From: Streptomyces beijiangensis
GTDB lineage: Bacteria; Actinomycetota; Actinomycetes; Streptomycetales; Streptomycetaceae
DNA length: 43,226 bases
Reading direction: 5' to 3'
NCBI RefSeq assembly: GCF_017315755.1
Contig: NZ_JAFLRJ010000151.1
Span: forward strand, 1 to 43,226
Shown: positions 27,920 through 35,504 of the stretch, piece after piece
Numbering within the stretch: the stretch's first letter is position 1
How the letters are laid out: each line of letters opens with the position of its first letter
The notes under the pieces: generated by a model
What the model saw: only the letters and a program-made list of their open reading frames with translations
Told to the model about the DNA's origin: nothing
The model's database searches: none
Position numbers and translations under genes: made by a program

Positions 27920-28087
27920 CGGGGCTTCGCCCCGGGACCCCCGTAAGCGACCTTCGGTCGCCTGCCCTCAATCGCCGGACGGGCTTGATATGGCTGACGT
28001 CCGCTCGCACGTGCACGCGTTTCAAGCCCGGCGAGGCAAAATCAAGCCCGTCCGGCGATTGAGGACAAAAAAGCGGCCGGAGGTCGC
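27920..28087. repeat. Inverted pair of composite repeat A elements
   Basis: A hairpin CGGGGC-TTC-GCCCCG is centred near 27927. The hairpin GCGACC-TTC-GGTCGC follows at 27947-27961, then repeat A at 27966-27989. A perfect 24-bp inverted copy of A is at 28041-28064, and a mirror hairpin GCGGCC-GGA-GGTCGC at 28073-28087. The composite separates the convergent ThrE-like and DedA genes and probably ends transcription from both sides. I see no gene in this 204-bp interval. Confidence 0.9.
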
Positions 28088-28108
28088 TTGCCCCGCCTCA
28101 GACCCGCG

Positions 28109-28810
28109 TCAGCGCTTGGCGTGGCGGCCGCGTTCCGGGGACTGGGGCTGCGACGGCGCCTGGGCCTTGGCCTCCGGGCGGGGCTCCTTCTTCGCCTTGG
28201 AGCGGGCCCTCAGGAACTCGATCGCGATCGGCACCACCGAGACCAGCACGATCGCGACCAGGATCAACTCGATGTGCTTGTTGACGAAGTCGATCTTGCC
28301 GAGGCCTGCCCCCAGCAGCGTCACTCCCACGCCCCACAGCGTTCCGCCGATGACGTTGAAGATCACGAACGAGCGGTAGTTCATCCGGGAGACGCCCGCG
28401 ATGATCGGCGTGAACGTCCGGACGATGGGGACGAAGCGCGCCAGGACCAGGGACTTCGGGCCGTACTTCTCGAAGAACTCGTGCGCCTTCTCCACGTTCT
28501 CCTGCTTGAACAGCTTGGAGTCCGGGCGCCTGAAGAGCGAGGGGCCCACCTTGCGGCCGAAGAGATAGCCCACCTGGTCGCCCGCGATCGCGGCGATCGC
28601 CACCAGGACGCAGACCAGCCACAGCGGGGTGTCCAGCTTGCCCGTCGTGACCAGCAGGCCCGTCGTGAAGAGCAGCGAGTCGCCGGGCAGGAAGAACCCG
28701 ATCAGCAGGCCGGACTCCGCGAAGACGATGACCAGCAGGCCGATGAGGCCGAAAGTGCTGATCAGGTAGTCGGGGTCCAGCCAGCTCGGTCCGAGCGCGA
28801 GAGTGTTCAC
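28109..28810 (-). CDS. DedA/VTT-family membrane protein
   Basis: This 233-aa membrane protein of the DedA (SNARE-associated/VTT) family contains ESGLLIGFFLPGDSLLFTTGLL, the AAIAGDQVGYLFGRKVG motif, the FARFVPIVRTFTPIIAGVSRM loop with conserved Arg residues and FNVIGGTLWGVGV. DedA proteins flip phospholipids or undecaprenyl phosphate and support membrane potential homeostasis. The tail (RSKAKKEPRPEAKAQAP) is basic and Pro-rich. GTG at 28810 is chosen because CAGGAG lies about 13 bases upstream and the family starts there. Confidence 0.93.
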   Translation of the reverse strand: MNTLALGPSWLDPDYLISTFGLIGLLVIVFAESGLLIGFFLPGDSLLFTTGLLVTTGKLDTPLWLVCVLVAIAAIAGDQVGYLFGRKVGPSLFRRPDSKLFKQENVEKAHEFFEKYGPKSLVLARFVPIVRTFTPIIAGVSRMNYRSFVIFNVIGGTLWGVGVTLLGAGLGKIDFVNKHIELILVAIVLVSVVPIAIEFLRARSKAKKEPRPEAKAQAPSQPQSPERGRHAKR

Positions 28811-28954
28811 GGGGTTCCGGGCTCCTGGGTCAGTCGGCAGGCACGGGTGTGCGGGTAAATGGCTGGCCAAAGTTATCAACGCAGATCCAGCTTCCCAGGT
28901 TCCACCGCTTCCCCGGGCGTGCGCCATGTGCAGATCGGGACAAAGCTGTGCGTC

Positions 28955-28964
28955 AGGAGGTGAT
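28955..28964 (+). promoter_or_regulatory. Very strong ribosome-binding site of the YbjQ gene
   Basis: AGGAGGTGAT matches the complement of the 3' end of 16S rRNA over ten bases and ends five bases before the ATG at 28970. Confidence 0.9.
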
Positions 28965-28969
28965 GCCTG

Positions 28970-29335
28970 ATGAGCATCGAGGATTTCGGCGGCGGCCAGG
29001 CCGCACAGGCCGATGTGCTGGTCGTGACCACGAACGACGTACCCGGCTTCGAGGTGCAGCAGGTCATCGGTGAGGTGTTCGGGCTGACCGTGCGCTCCCG
29101 CCATATCGGCAGCCAGATCGGCGCCGGGCTGAAGTCGATGATGGGAGGCGAGCTGAAGGGGCTGACCAAGACGCTGGTGCAGACCCGTAACCAGGCCATG
29201 GAACGGCTGGTCGAGCAGGCGCGGTCACGGGGCGCCAATGCGGTGCTGATGATGCGCTTCGACGTCACCGAGGCCGCTGACCTCGGGACCGAGGTGTGTG
29301 CGTACGGCACGGCGGTCGTGATCGCGAAGAAGTAG
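28970..29335 (+). CDS. YbjQ/UPF0145-family protein
   Basis: This 121-aa protein of the YbjQ (DUF74) family has LVVTTNDVPGFEVQQVIGEVFG, TVRSRHIGSQIGAGLKSMMGGEL, the central TKTLVQTRNQAMERLVEQA and GANAVLMMRFD. The family forms pentamers and was labelled heavy-metal binding from structure, but its function is unclear. There is an unusually strong ribosome-binding site. Three in-frame TAG codons follow, because a 12-bp unit carrying the stop is repeated (29327-29362). A 32-bp palindrome then separates it from tipA. Confidence 0.9.
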   Translation: MSIEDFGGGQAAQADVLVVTTNDVPGFEVQQVIGEVFGLTVRSRHIGSQIGAGLKSMMGGELKGLTKTLVQTRNQAMERLVEQARSRGANAVLMMRFDVTEAADLGTEVCAYGTAVVIAKK

Positions 29336-29362
29336 CGCAAGAAGTAGCGCAGGAAGTAGCAG
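29327..29362. repeat. 12-bp repeat giving three in-frame stop codons
   Basis: AAGAAGTAGCGC (29327-29338) is repeated exactly at 29339-29350. A degenerate third unit (AGGAAGTAGCAG) follows. The TAG stops at 29333, 29345 and 29357 are all in frame. Confidence 0.92.
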
Positions 29363-29373
29363 CGGACGGGGCC

Positions 29374-29405
29374 GTTGCGGGCCGGGGCGCGCCCCGGCCC
29401 GCAAC
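29374..29405. terminator. 32-bp perfect palindrome, bidirectional terminator
   Basis: GTTGCGGGCCGGGGCG is followed directly by its reverse complement, between the convergent YbjQ and tipA genes. It has 16-bp arms with no spacer (a few central bases would form the loop). Confidence 0.9.
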
Positions 29406-29407
29406 CG

Positions 29408-29857
29408 TCAGTCCCGTCGGCGTGCCGCGTTCGCGCGGATCGCGTCGCGCAGGTGCTCCGCCAGGCCGGGGCGAAGCGATTCGTAGTACGACCGGAACTG
29501 GGGGTCCGAGACGTACATCTCACCCAGACCGGTGTGGATCTTGGGGTGGCATGCGAAGAACCACTTGGTGGTGTGGGCGCGGTGCGCCTCCGCCAGGTCC
29601 ATGGCCCGCTCCCCCGCAGGGTCCTCGCCGTCCGCCATCACGGCGTTGTAGCGCTCGCCCCAGTCGGCGATCTCGGCCTGCATCTCCTTCCAGTCGTCCT
29701 TGGTGTAGCGGGCGACCCTGCGCTGCGACTCCTCGTACGACGCCGTGCCGCCCCAGCGGCGGGCCGACTCCTCGGCGTACGCCTCCGGGTCCTTGTCCCC
29801 GAAGACCTCGAACTTCTCCTCGGGGGTGAGATTGATGCCCATCTTCCGTGCCTCCAA
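29408..29857 (-). CDS. tipA: TipAS-type drug-binding domain (3' part of split tipA)
   Basis: This open frame of 149 residues matches the C-terminal half of S. lividans TipA, which traps thiopeptides such as thiostrepton. It contains EARKMGINLTPEEKFEVFGD, YTKDDWKEMQAEIADWGERY and GLGEMYVSDPQFRSYYE. In S. lividans the same region is also made separately as TipAS from an internal start. Here it is in a different frame from the MerR half because of the 36-bp insert at 29856-29891. It could be translated from the TTG at 29857, with AGGAG/GGGGGGA of the insert upstream, or from ATG at 29842 (MGINL, the usual TipAS start). One Cys is retained (FFACHP). Confidence 0.85.
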   Translation of the reverse strand: MEARKMGINLTPEEKFEVFGDKDPEAYAEESARRWGGTASYEESQRRVARYTKDDWKEMQAEIADWGERYNAVMADGEDPAGERAMDLAEAHRAHTTKWFFACHPKIHTGLGEMYVSDPQFRSYYESLRPGLAEHLRDAIRANAARRRD

Positions 29858-29891
29858 GGGGGTCCCCCCTGCTCCTTAAGAGCTTGGGGGA
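29856..29891. repeat. Element B inserted in tipA
   Basis: A 36-bp element with the same ends as the copy at 199-241 (AAGGGGGTCCCCCCTGCTC and AGAGCTTGGGGGA). The middle is CTTA instead of 11 bases. By comparison with TipA (VEQ-A-MEAR), it stands where an Ala codon and the A of ATG would be. Net gain is 31 bp, so the frame shifts. Confidence 0.9.
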
Positions 29892-30212
29892 GTGTTCGAC
29901 GGCCTCGGCCATCCGGGTCAGCTCGGCGATCCGGGCGGACAGCAGCTCGTGCCGGCGCCGCAGGTGCTCCCGCAGGTCCGTCGCGGGGTCGTCGAGCAGG
30001 GCCGCGATCTCGTCGAGCGGGAAGCCGAGCTCCCGGTAGAACAGGACCTGCTGCAGCCGGTCGAGGTCGGCGTCTTCGTACCGCCGGTGGCCCGCGTGGC
30101 TGCGGCCGCTCGGGGAGAGCAGGCCGATCTCGTCGTAGTGGTGCAGCGTGCGCACCGTGACGGATGCGAAACCGGCGACCTGGCCGACCGAGTAACTCTT
30201 CGTCTTCTGCAT
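29892..30212 (-). pseudogene. tipA: MerR-type DNA-binding half of tipA, cut off by element B
   Basis: The frame from ATG at 30212 encodes the MerR winged helix (SYSVGQVAGFASVTVRTLHHY, then SHAGHRRYEDADLDRLQQVLF). A dimerisation helix ending ARIAELTRMAEAVEH follows. After residue 107 it enters element B and continues in a wrong frame to a stop at 29520 (231 residues in all). The DNA-binding part is intact, and the promoter palindrome it would recognise is conserved (30249-30265). Full-length TipAL therefore cannot be made, although a truncated DNA-binding protein might be. A sequencing error is unlikely, since the extra DNA is a clean copy of a repeat seen elsewhere in the window. Confidence 0.85.
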
Positions 30213-30239
30213 GACTGCTTCCGCGCTCCCTTCCCGACG

Positions 30240-30270
30240 AGCCTCGGGCCTCACGTGACGTGAGGTGCAA
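30240..30270 (-). promoter_or_regulatory. tipA-type MerR promoter and operator
   Basis: On the minus strand -35 TTGCAC (30270-30265) and a -10-like GAGGCT (30245-30240) are 19 bp apart, the long spacing typical of MerR activators. The palindrome CCTCACGT-G-ACGTGAGG fills 30249-30265. From memory this closely matches the thiostrepton-inducible S. lividans tipA promoter. Confidence 0.8.
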
Positions 30271-30311
30271 GTCGTGTGCTGTTTGTCGTATTTGGATGGT
30301 TATGGTGAGCC

Positions 30312-31595
30312 GTGGCCACCGAAGTGCAGTCCCCCGCACCCGATTCCGCACCCGCCTCCGCGCGCGCCCTGCTGCCGCTGATCCTGCCCTCGCTCGCCGT
30401 CGGCGTCGGCGCAAGCCTCGTACTGCTGGCCGTGAGCGTGCTCGCCGAGAAGCTCCAGGACGTGCTCTGGACGACACTCCCTGACGCGCTGGGCATCGGC
30501 GGGTACTCCTCGCTCTGGATGATCATCATGCTCACCGCCACCGGGATCGCGGTGGGACTCGTGGTGTGGAAGGTGTACGGGCATGCCGGCCCCGATCCGG
30601 CCACCACCGGACTCGTCGACCCCCCGATGGCCCCCGGCATCGTGCCAGGACTGCTGGTGGCGACCGCGCTGGCGCTGGCGGGCGGGGTCAGCCTCGGCCC
30701 CGAGAACCCGATCACCGCCGCCAATATCGCGCTCGCCTACTGGCTCGGACAGAAGGCCTCGGCGAAGCTCCCCGGCGCGATGTGGGTCTCGCTCGCCGCC
30801 GCGGGCACCATCGGGGCGCTCTTCGGGACCCCGATCGCCGCAGCCCTGATCCTCTCCGAGACCTTCACCGGGCGGCCGGGGCCCGGTTCGCTCTGGGACA
30901 AGCTGTTCGGGCCGCTGGTGGCGGCCGGTGCGGGCGGGCTGACGACCGTACTGATCGCCCACCCGAGCTTCGACATCAAACTCCCCGCCTTCGATGGACC
31001 GGGCTGGGGCGATGTGCTCGCCGCCCTGGTGGTGGCCCCGGTGGCGGCGGCGCTCGGGATGGTCGCCGTGTACGCGTTCCCGTACGTCCACCGGGCCTTC
31101 CGGGGACTGAAGCACCCGGTCCTCATGCTCACCGCGGGCGGCCTTGCGCTCGGCCTTCTCGGGGCGCTGGGCGGGCATCTCACGCTCTTCAAGGGGCTCG
31201 ACGAGGTCAAGGTGCTGGGGGCCGACCCGGAGGGCTGGTCGGCGGGGGCGTTCGCGGCGATGACCGTGATCAAGCTGGCCGCGCTCGTCGTCGCCTCGGC
31301 CGCCGGGTTCCGGGGCGGGCGCATCTTCCCCGCCGTCTTCGCGGGCGTCGCGCTGGGGCTGTGCGCGCACGCCCTGGTGCCGGGTGTCCAGCCCGCGCTC
31401 GGCGTGGCCTGCGGGGTGCTCGGGATTCTCATGGCCGTCACCCGGCAGGGCTGGCTGAGCCTCTTCACGGCCGCCGTGCTGATCGTCGACATGAATGTGC
31501 TGCCGCTGCTCTGCGTGGCCACCCTGCCCGCCTGGCTGATCGTGGCCGGGCGGCCCCAGATGCAGCTGCGTGAGGACGGCTCCCCGCTCCGGTAG
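30312..31595 (+). CDS. ClC-family chloride channel/transporter
   Basis: This 427-aa polytopic protein of the ClC family shows three ClC landmarks: APGIVPG, GPENP (GxExP, with Glu131 as the likely gating glutamate) and FRGGRIFPAVFAG (GGxFxP). It lacks CBS domains. Many bacterial ClCs are Cl-/H+ antiporters that support acid resistance; whether this one is a channel or an exchanger cannot be decided by eye. GTG at 30312 has GGTGAG upstream. It diverges from tipA and is followed by wrbA (62 bp) and the glutamate decarboxylase gene, which probably form one unit. Confidence 0.9.
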   Translation: MATEVQSPAPDSAPASARALLPLILPSLAVGVGASLVLLAVSVLAEKLQDVLWTTLPDALGIGGYSSLWMIIMLTATGIAVGLVVWKVYGHAGPDPATTGLVDPPMAPGIVPGLLVATALALAGGVSLGPENPITAANIALAYWLGQKASAKLPGAMWVSLAAAGTIGALFGTPIAAALILSETFTGRPGPGSLWDKLFGPLVAAGAGGLTTVLIAHPSFDIKLPAFDGPGWGDVLAALVVAPVAAALGMVAVYAFPYVHRAFRGLKHPVLMLTAGGLALGLLGALGGHLTLFKGLDEVKVLGADPEGWSAGAFAAMTVIKLAALVVASAAGFRGGRIFPAVFAGVALGLCAHALVPGVQPALGVACGVLGILMAVTRQGWLSLFTAAVLIVDMNVLPLLCVATLPAWLIVAGRPQMQLREDGSPLR

Positions 31596-31657
31596 GGGTG
31601 CAGTAGGGGCGATATGTCCGTATCGTCGCCTCAGGGGGCCGATCAGGAGGTACACCC

Positions 31658-32260
31658 ATGCCCGCGCCCAAGGTCGCCGTCATCTACTACTCGGCCACCG
31701 GCACCGTCGCCACCATCGCCAAGGCCATCGCCGAGAGCGCCGAGGCGGCAGGCGCCGAGGTCAGGCTCCGTAAAGCCCAGGAACTCGCCCCGCAGGCCGC
31801 GATCGACTCCAACCCCGCCTGGGCCGCCAATGCGGCGGCCACCGCGGACATCCAGGAGGTCTCGCCCGACGACATGGTCTGGGCGGACGCGGTGATCTTC
31901 GGTTCGCCCACGCGGTACGGGAACATCGCGTCCCAGCTGAAGCAGTTCATCGACACCCTGGGCGGCCTCTGGCAGGAGGGGAAGCTCGCCGACAAGGTCT
32001 ACAGCGGCTTCACCGCGAGCGCCACGGCGCACGGCGGCCAGGAGTCCACGCTCCTCGCGCTCTACAACACCGTCCACCACTTCGGCGGGATCCTCGTCGC
32101 GCCGGGGTACACGGACCCTTCGAAGTTCGTCGACGGGAACCCCTACGGCACCTCGCACGTGTCCGGGCAGGGCGACATCCCGGTCGGCGACCAGACGCTG
32201 ACGGCCGCCCGGGTGCAGGCTGAGCGGGTAGTGAAGTACGCACGCGCACTGGTGGGCTGA
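31658..32260 (+). CDS. wrbA: WrbA-type NAD(P)H:quinone oxidoreductase
   Basis: This 200-aa flavodoxin-fold enzyme reduces quinones by two electrons with NAD(P)H and FMN. The FMN phosphate loop is YYSATGTVATIAKAIAE. The SPTRYGNIASQLKQFIDTLGGLW motif is diagnostic for WrbA, followed by FTASATAHGGQESTLLALYN and HHFGGILVAPGY. ATG at 31658 has AGGAGGT eight bases upstream. It lies between the ClC and glutamate decarboxylase genes, 22 bp before the latter. Confidence 0.95.
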   Translation: MPAPKVAVIYYSATGTVATIAKAIAESAEAAGAEVRLRKAQELAPQAAIDSNPAWAANAAATADIQEVSPDDMVWADAVIFGSPTRYGNIASQLKQFIDTLGGLWQEGKLADKVYSGFTASATAHGGQESTLLALYNTVHHFGGILVAPGYTDPSKFVDGNPYGTSHVSGQGDIPVGDQTLTAARVQAERVVKYARALVG

Positions 32261-32282
32261 CCAAGAGCGAGGAGTACGGGCG

Positions 32283-33695
32283 ATGGCACTGCACAGGGGA
32301 AAGAGCGACGACGCGGAACAGTCGCTGGCCGTCAACCCCTTCTTCGGGGAGGCCAATCCGGTCGCCGGGATGGCCACGGCCCCGCCCAAGCACCGGCTGC
32401 CCGATACGCCGCTGACGCCCGCGACGGCGTATCAGCTCGTCCACGACGAACTGATGCTGGACGGCAACTCCCGGCTGAACCTGGCCACTTTCGTCACGAC
32501 GTGGATGGAGCCCCAGGCGGGGATCCTGATGGCGGAGTGCCGGGACAAGAACATGATCGACAAGGACGAGTACCCGCGCACCGCCGAGCTGGAACGGCGG
32601 TGCGTGGCCATGCTCGCCGATCTGTGGAACGCACCCGATCCCGGGACGGCGGTGGGGTGTTCGACCACCGGGTCGAGCGAGGCCTGCATGCTGGCCGGGA
32701 TGGCCCTGAAGCGGCGCTGGGCGAAGCGGAACGCCGACCGCTATCCGGGTGCCGGGGCCAGGCCCAATCTCGTCATGGGCGTCAACGTCCAGGTCTGCTG
32801 GGAGAAGTTCTGCAACTTCTGGGAGGTCGAGGCGCGGCAGGTGCCGATGGAGGGCGACCGGTTCCACATCGATCCGCAGGCCGCCGCCGACCTCTGCGAC
32901 GAGAACACCATCGGCGTGGTCGGCATCCTCGGTTCCACCTTTGACGGGTCGTACGAACCGATCGCCGGCCTCTGCGCGGCACTGGACGCCCTGCAGGAGC
33001 GCACCGGGCTTGATGTGCCGGTCCATGTGGACGGGGCATCGGGCGCCATGGTCGCACCCTTCATCGACCCCGAGCTGGAGTGGGACTTCAGGCTGCCGCG
33101 GGTCTCCTCCATCAACACCTCGGGGCACAAGTACGGGCTCGTGTACCCGGGAGTGGGCTGGGCGCTGTGGCGCTCGCCCGCCGAGCTGCCGGAGGAGCTG
33201 GTGTTCCGGGTGAACTACCTGGGCGGCGACATGCCCACCTTCGCGCTGAACTTCTCCCGGCCCGGCGCCCAGGTGGTGGCGCAGTACTACACGTTCCTGC
33301 GGCTGGGGCGCGAGGGCTACCGGGCCGTCCAGCAGTCGACCCGGGACGTGGCGCGGGGGCTGGCGGAGCGGATCGAGGCGGTGGGTGACTTCCAACTCCT
33401 CACCCGGGGCAATGAGTTGCCCGTCTTCGCCTTCACCACGGCGGACGACGTGAAGGCGTTCGACGTCTTCGATGTGTCCCGCCGGCTCCGGGAGCGGGGG
33501 TGGCTGGTCCCCGCGTACACCTTCCCGGAGAACCGGCAGGACCTGTCCGCGCTGCGGATCGTCTGCCGCAACGGCTTCTCCGCGGATCTGGCGGAGCTGC
33601 TGATGGAGGACCTCGGTTCACTGCTGCCCGAACTGCGGCGGCAGAGCGGGCCGTTGAAGCGGAGCGAGTCGGTGGCGACGGCCTTCCACCACTGA
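32283..33695 (+). CDS. gadB: Glutamate decarboxylase
   Basis: This 470-aa PLP enzyme converts glutamate to GABA and CO2 while consuming a proton. It has the N-terminal LAVNPFFGE, LDGNSRLNLATFVTTWMEP, the GCSTTGSSEACMLAG substrate/PLP region, VHVDGASGAMVAPFI and the PLP lysine in NTSGHKYGLVYPG (Lys283). Length is normal. ATG at 32283 has GAGGAG upstream. No GABA antiporter (gadC) gene is nearby, but a ClC gene starts the same apparent unit. The stop TGA lies in the first copy of a 15-bp duplication shared with the convergent ABC permease gene. Confidence 0.95.
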   Translation: MALHRGKSDDAEQSLAVNPFFGEANPVAGMATAPPKHRLPDTPLTPATAYQLVHDELMLDGNSRLNLATFVTTWMEPQAGILMAECRDKNMIDKDEYPRTAELERRCVAMLADLWNAPDPGTAVGCSTTGSSEACMLAGMALKRRWAKRNADRYPGAGARPNLVMGVNVQVCWEKFCNFWEVEARQVPMEGDRFHIDPQAAADLCDENTIGVVGILGSTFDGSYEPIAGLCAALDALQERTGLDVPVHVDGASGAMVAPFIDPELEWDFRLPRVSSINTSGHKYGLVYPGVGWALWRSPAELPEELVFRVNYLGGDMPTFALNFSRPGAQVVAQYYTFLRLGREGYRAVQQSTRDVARGLAERIEAVGDFQLLTRGNELPVFAFTTADDVKAFDVFDVSRRLRERGWLVPAYTFPENRQDLSALRIVCRNGFSADLAELLMEDLGSLLPELRRQSGPLKRSESVATAFHH

Positions 33696-33722
33696 GGACT
33701 CACCGGCTGAGGACTCACCGGC
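33693..33722. repeat. 15-bp perfect tandem duplication at convergent stops
   Basis: TGAGGACTCACCGGC occurs twice (33693-33707, 33708-33722). gadB stops at the TGA of the first copy. The minus-strand permease gene stops at the TCA (TGA) in the second copy. This mirrors 1646-1675. Confidence 0.95.
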
Positions 33723-34503
33723 TGAGGCGGCGGAAGCGGCGTACGGCGAGCGGGAAGAAGAGCGCGGTCAGGGCCAGGGGCCAGGCGACCGCCAGCAGGG
33801 TCGCGTGGGATGCGGCCCAACTGGTGCCTGTCACGGCCGGGTTGCCGAAGAGGTCGCGTACGGCTGTCGCCGTCGCCGACATCGGGTTCCACTCCACGGC
33901 CGCGCCCAGCCAGCCCGGCATCGACTCCGGTGTCGCAAAGGCATTGGAGAGGAATCCGACCGGCCAGACCAGGATCTGGACGGCCTGCACCATCTCGGGG
34001 CGCCCCGCCACCATCGCCAGATGGATGCCTATCCAGAGCATCGCGAAGCGGAAGAGGAGCAGCAGGGCGACCGCGCCCAGGAAGGACGCGGCACCGCCGT
34101 GCGTACGCCAGCCGATCGCCCATCCGACGCCGATCATCACCAGCAGGCCCGCCGCCGACTGCAGCATGTCGGCCGCGCAACGGCCCACCAGGACCGCCGA
34201 GTTGGCCATCGGCATCGAGCGAAAGCGGTCGACCACGCCCTTGCCGAGGTCCTGGGTGACCGCGAGCATCGTCCCTTCCAGGCCGAAGGCCATGGTCAGG
34301 GCGAGCATGCCGGGGACCAGGAAGTCGACGTAGTCGCCCTGCACCCCGGCGCCGCCGCCGACCAGGAAGCCGAACATCAGCAGCAGCATCACGGGGAAGA
34401 CCAGGCCGACCACGACCTGCACGGGCTGCCGCGCCCAGTGGGCGAGTTCGCGCCGGGTCATCGTCCAGGAGTCGGTGAGTGCCCAGGCCAGTGCGGTGCT
34501 CAT
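33715..34503 (-). CDS. ABC-2 type drug-efflux permease (DrrB-like)
   Basis: This 262-aa permease has six membrane helices. A cytoplasmic start [18 protein letters not shown] is followed by [21 protein letters not shown], the [17 protein letters not shown] segment, [20 protein letters not shown] and the exporter motif [19 protein letters not shown]. These are features of the daunorubicin-resistance DrrB group. ATG at 34503 overlaps the stop of the ATPase gene by four bases. With that ATPase it would form an exporter of drugs or lipids. Its control is likely by the PadR regulator upstream. Confidence 0.93.
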   Translation of the reverse strand: MSTALAWALTDSWTMTRRELAHWARQPVQVVVGLVFPVMLLLMFGFLVGGGAGVQGDYVDFLVPGMLALTMAFGLEGTMLAVTQDLGKGVVDRFRSMPMANSAVLVGRCAADMLQSAAGLLVMIGVGWAIGWRTHGGAASFLGAVALLLLFRFAMLWIGIHLAMVAGRPEMVQAVQILVWPVGFLSNAFATPESMPGWLGAAVEWNPMSATATAVRDLFGNPAVTGTSWAASHATLLAVAWPLALTALFFPLAVRRFRRLSR

Positions 34504-35417
34504 GCGTGCTCCTTCGTGAGGTGCAGGAAGACCTCGTCGAGTGTGGGGCGGCGGATCGCCATGTCCTCGGCCTCGATGCCGGCCGTGTGGAGGGCCCGTA
34601 CGGCCTGCGTCAGCGCCGCCATCCGGTCCTTGGCCGGGGCGCTCAGCAGCCGGCGGTCGGTGTCGACCGTGAGATCGAGTGGCAGTGCGGACGCCGCGGC
34701 ACCGAGCTGGGCCGCGTCCCGCAGGACGATGTCGATGCGGTCGCCGCCCAGGTCCGACTTGAGCGCGTCCGCCGTGCCCTCGGCGATCACCTGTCCGGAT
34801 CCGAACACCGAGATGCGGTCGGCCAGTTGGTCCGCCTCCTCCAGGTACTGCGTGGTCAGCAGTACGGTCGTGCCGCCCCCGACCAGGGAGCGCACCGCGT
34901 TCCACACCTCGGTGCGGCCGCGCGGGTCGAGGCCGGTCGTCGGCTCGTCCAGGAACAGCACCTCCGGGTCGGTGATCAGCGAGGCCGCCAGGTCCAGGCG
35001 GCGGCGCATTCCGCCGCTGTACTGCTTGACCGCCTTGCGGCCGGTGTCCGAGAGGCCGAAGCGGTCGAGGAGTTCGTCGGCCCTGGCCCGCGCGCGCCGC
35101 GCGCCCAGGTGGTGGAGGCGGCCGAACATCTCCAGGTTCTGCCGACCGCCGAGCTCCTCGTCCACGGCCGCGCTCTGGCCGAGGAGGCCGATCCTGGCCC
35201 TGACGTCGGCGGCCTTCCGTACGACGTCGAAGCCCGCGATCTCCGCCCGGCCCTCGTCGGGGCGGAGCAGCGTCGACAGGATGCGGACGGCCGTGGTCTT
35301 GCCCGCGCCGTTGGGGCCGAGCACCGCGTGCACCGTGCCGGGCGGGACGTTCAGGTCGAGGCCCTTCAGGGCCTGCTTCTCTCCGTACCTCTTGCCGAGT
35401 CCCTCGACGATGATCAA
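34500..35417 (-). CDS. ABC drug-efflux ATPase (DrrA-like)
   Basis: This 305-aa ATPase of the daunorubicin-resistance type has Walker A GPNGAGKT (34-41), the Q-loop near [19 protein letters not shown], the signature [15 protein letters not shown], Walker [17 protein letters not shown] and the [15 protein letters not shown] region typical of DrrA. The C-terminal [13 protein letters not shown] motif is also typical. TTG at 35417 is chosen because GGGGAGAG precedes it and the protein then matches the family ([12 protein letters not shown]). It is coupled to the permease by a four-base overlap. Two copies of a palindromic site lie just upstream. Confidence 0.93.
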   Translation of the reverse strand: MIIVEGLGKRYGEKQALKGLDLNVPPGTVHAVLGPNGAGKTTAVRILSTLLRPDEGRAEIAGFDVVRKAADVRARIGLLGQSAAVDEELGGRQNLEMFGRLHHLGARRARARADELLDRFGLSDTGRKAVKQYSGGMRRRLDLAASLITDPEVLFLDEPTTGLDPRGRTEVWNAVRSLVGGGTTVLLTTQYLEEADQLADRISVFGSGQVIAEGTADALKSDLGGDRIDIVLRDAAQLGAAASALPLDLTVDTDRRLLSAPAKDRMAALTQAVRALHTAGIEAEDMAIRRPTLDEVFLHLTKEHA

Positions 35418-35435
35418 GCTGTGCTCTCCCCGCTC

Positions 35436-35504
35436 CTAGTCAAACTTGATTAGCTGCGGATGGAGAAGGTACTGCCCGTTCCTTCATTCGTCAAACTTGA
35501 TTAG
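35436..35504 (-). promoter_or_regulatory. Twin operators and promoter of the ABC efflux operon
   Basis: GTCAAACTTGATTAG occurs at 35439-35453 and 35490-35504. Its core TCAA-N2-TTGA is palindromic, and the first copy extends to CTAGTCAAACTTGATTAG. On the minus strand TTGACG (35494-35489), 17 bp and TACCTT (35471-35466) form a plausible promoter lying between the two sites. The upstream copy overlaps the padR stop codon. Confidence 0.8.

Noticed and set aside
29520..29857. Continuation of the MerR frame past the insert as a real C-terminal domain
   Set aside because: After the insert this frame reads through the TipAS gene out of frame (HQSHPRGEVRGLRGQ), while the true TipAS sequence is in the neighbouring frame.
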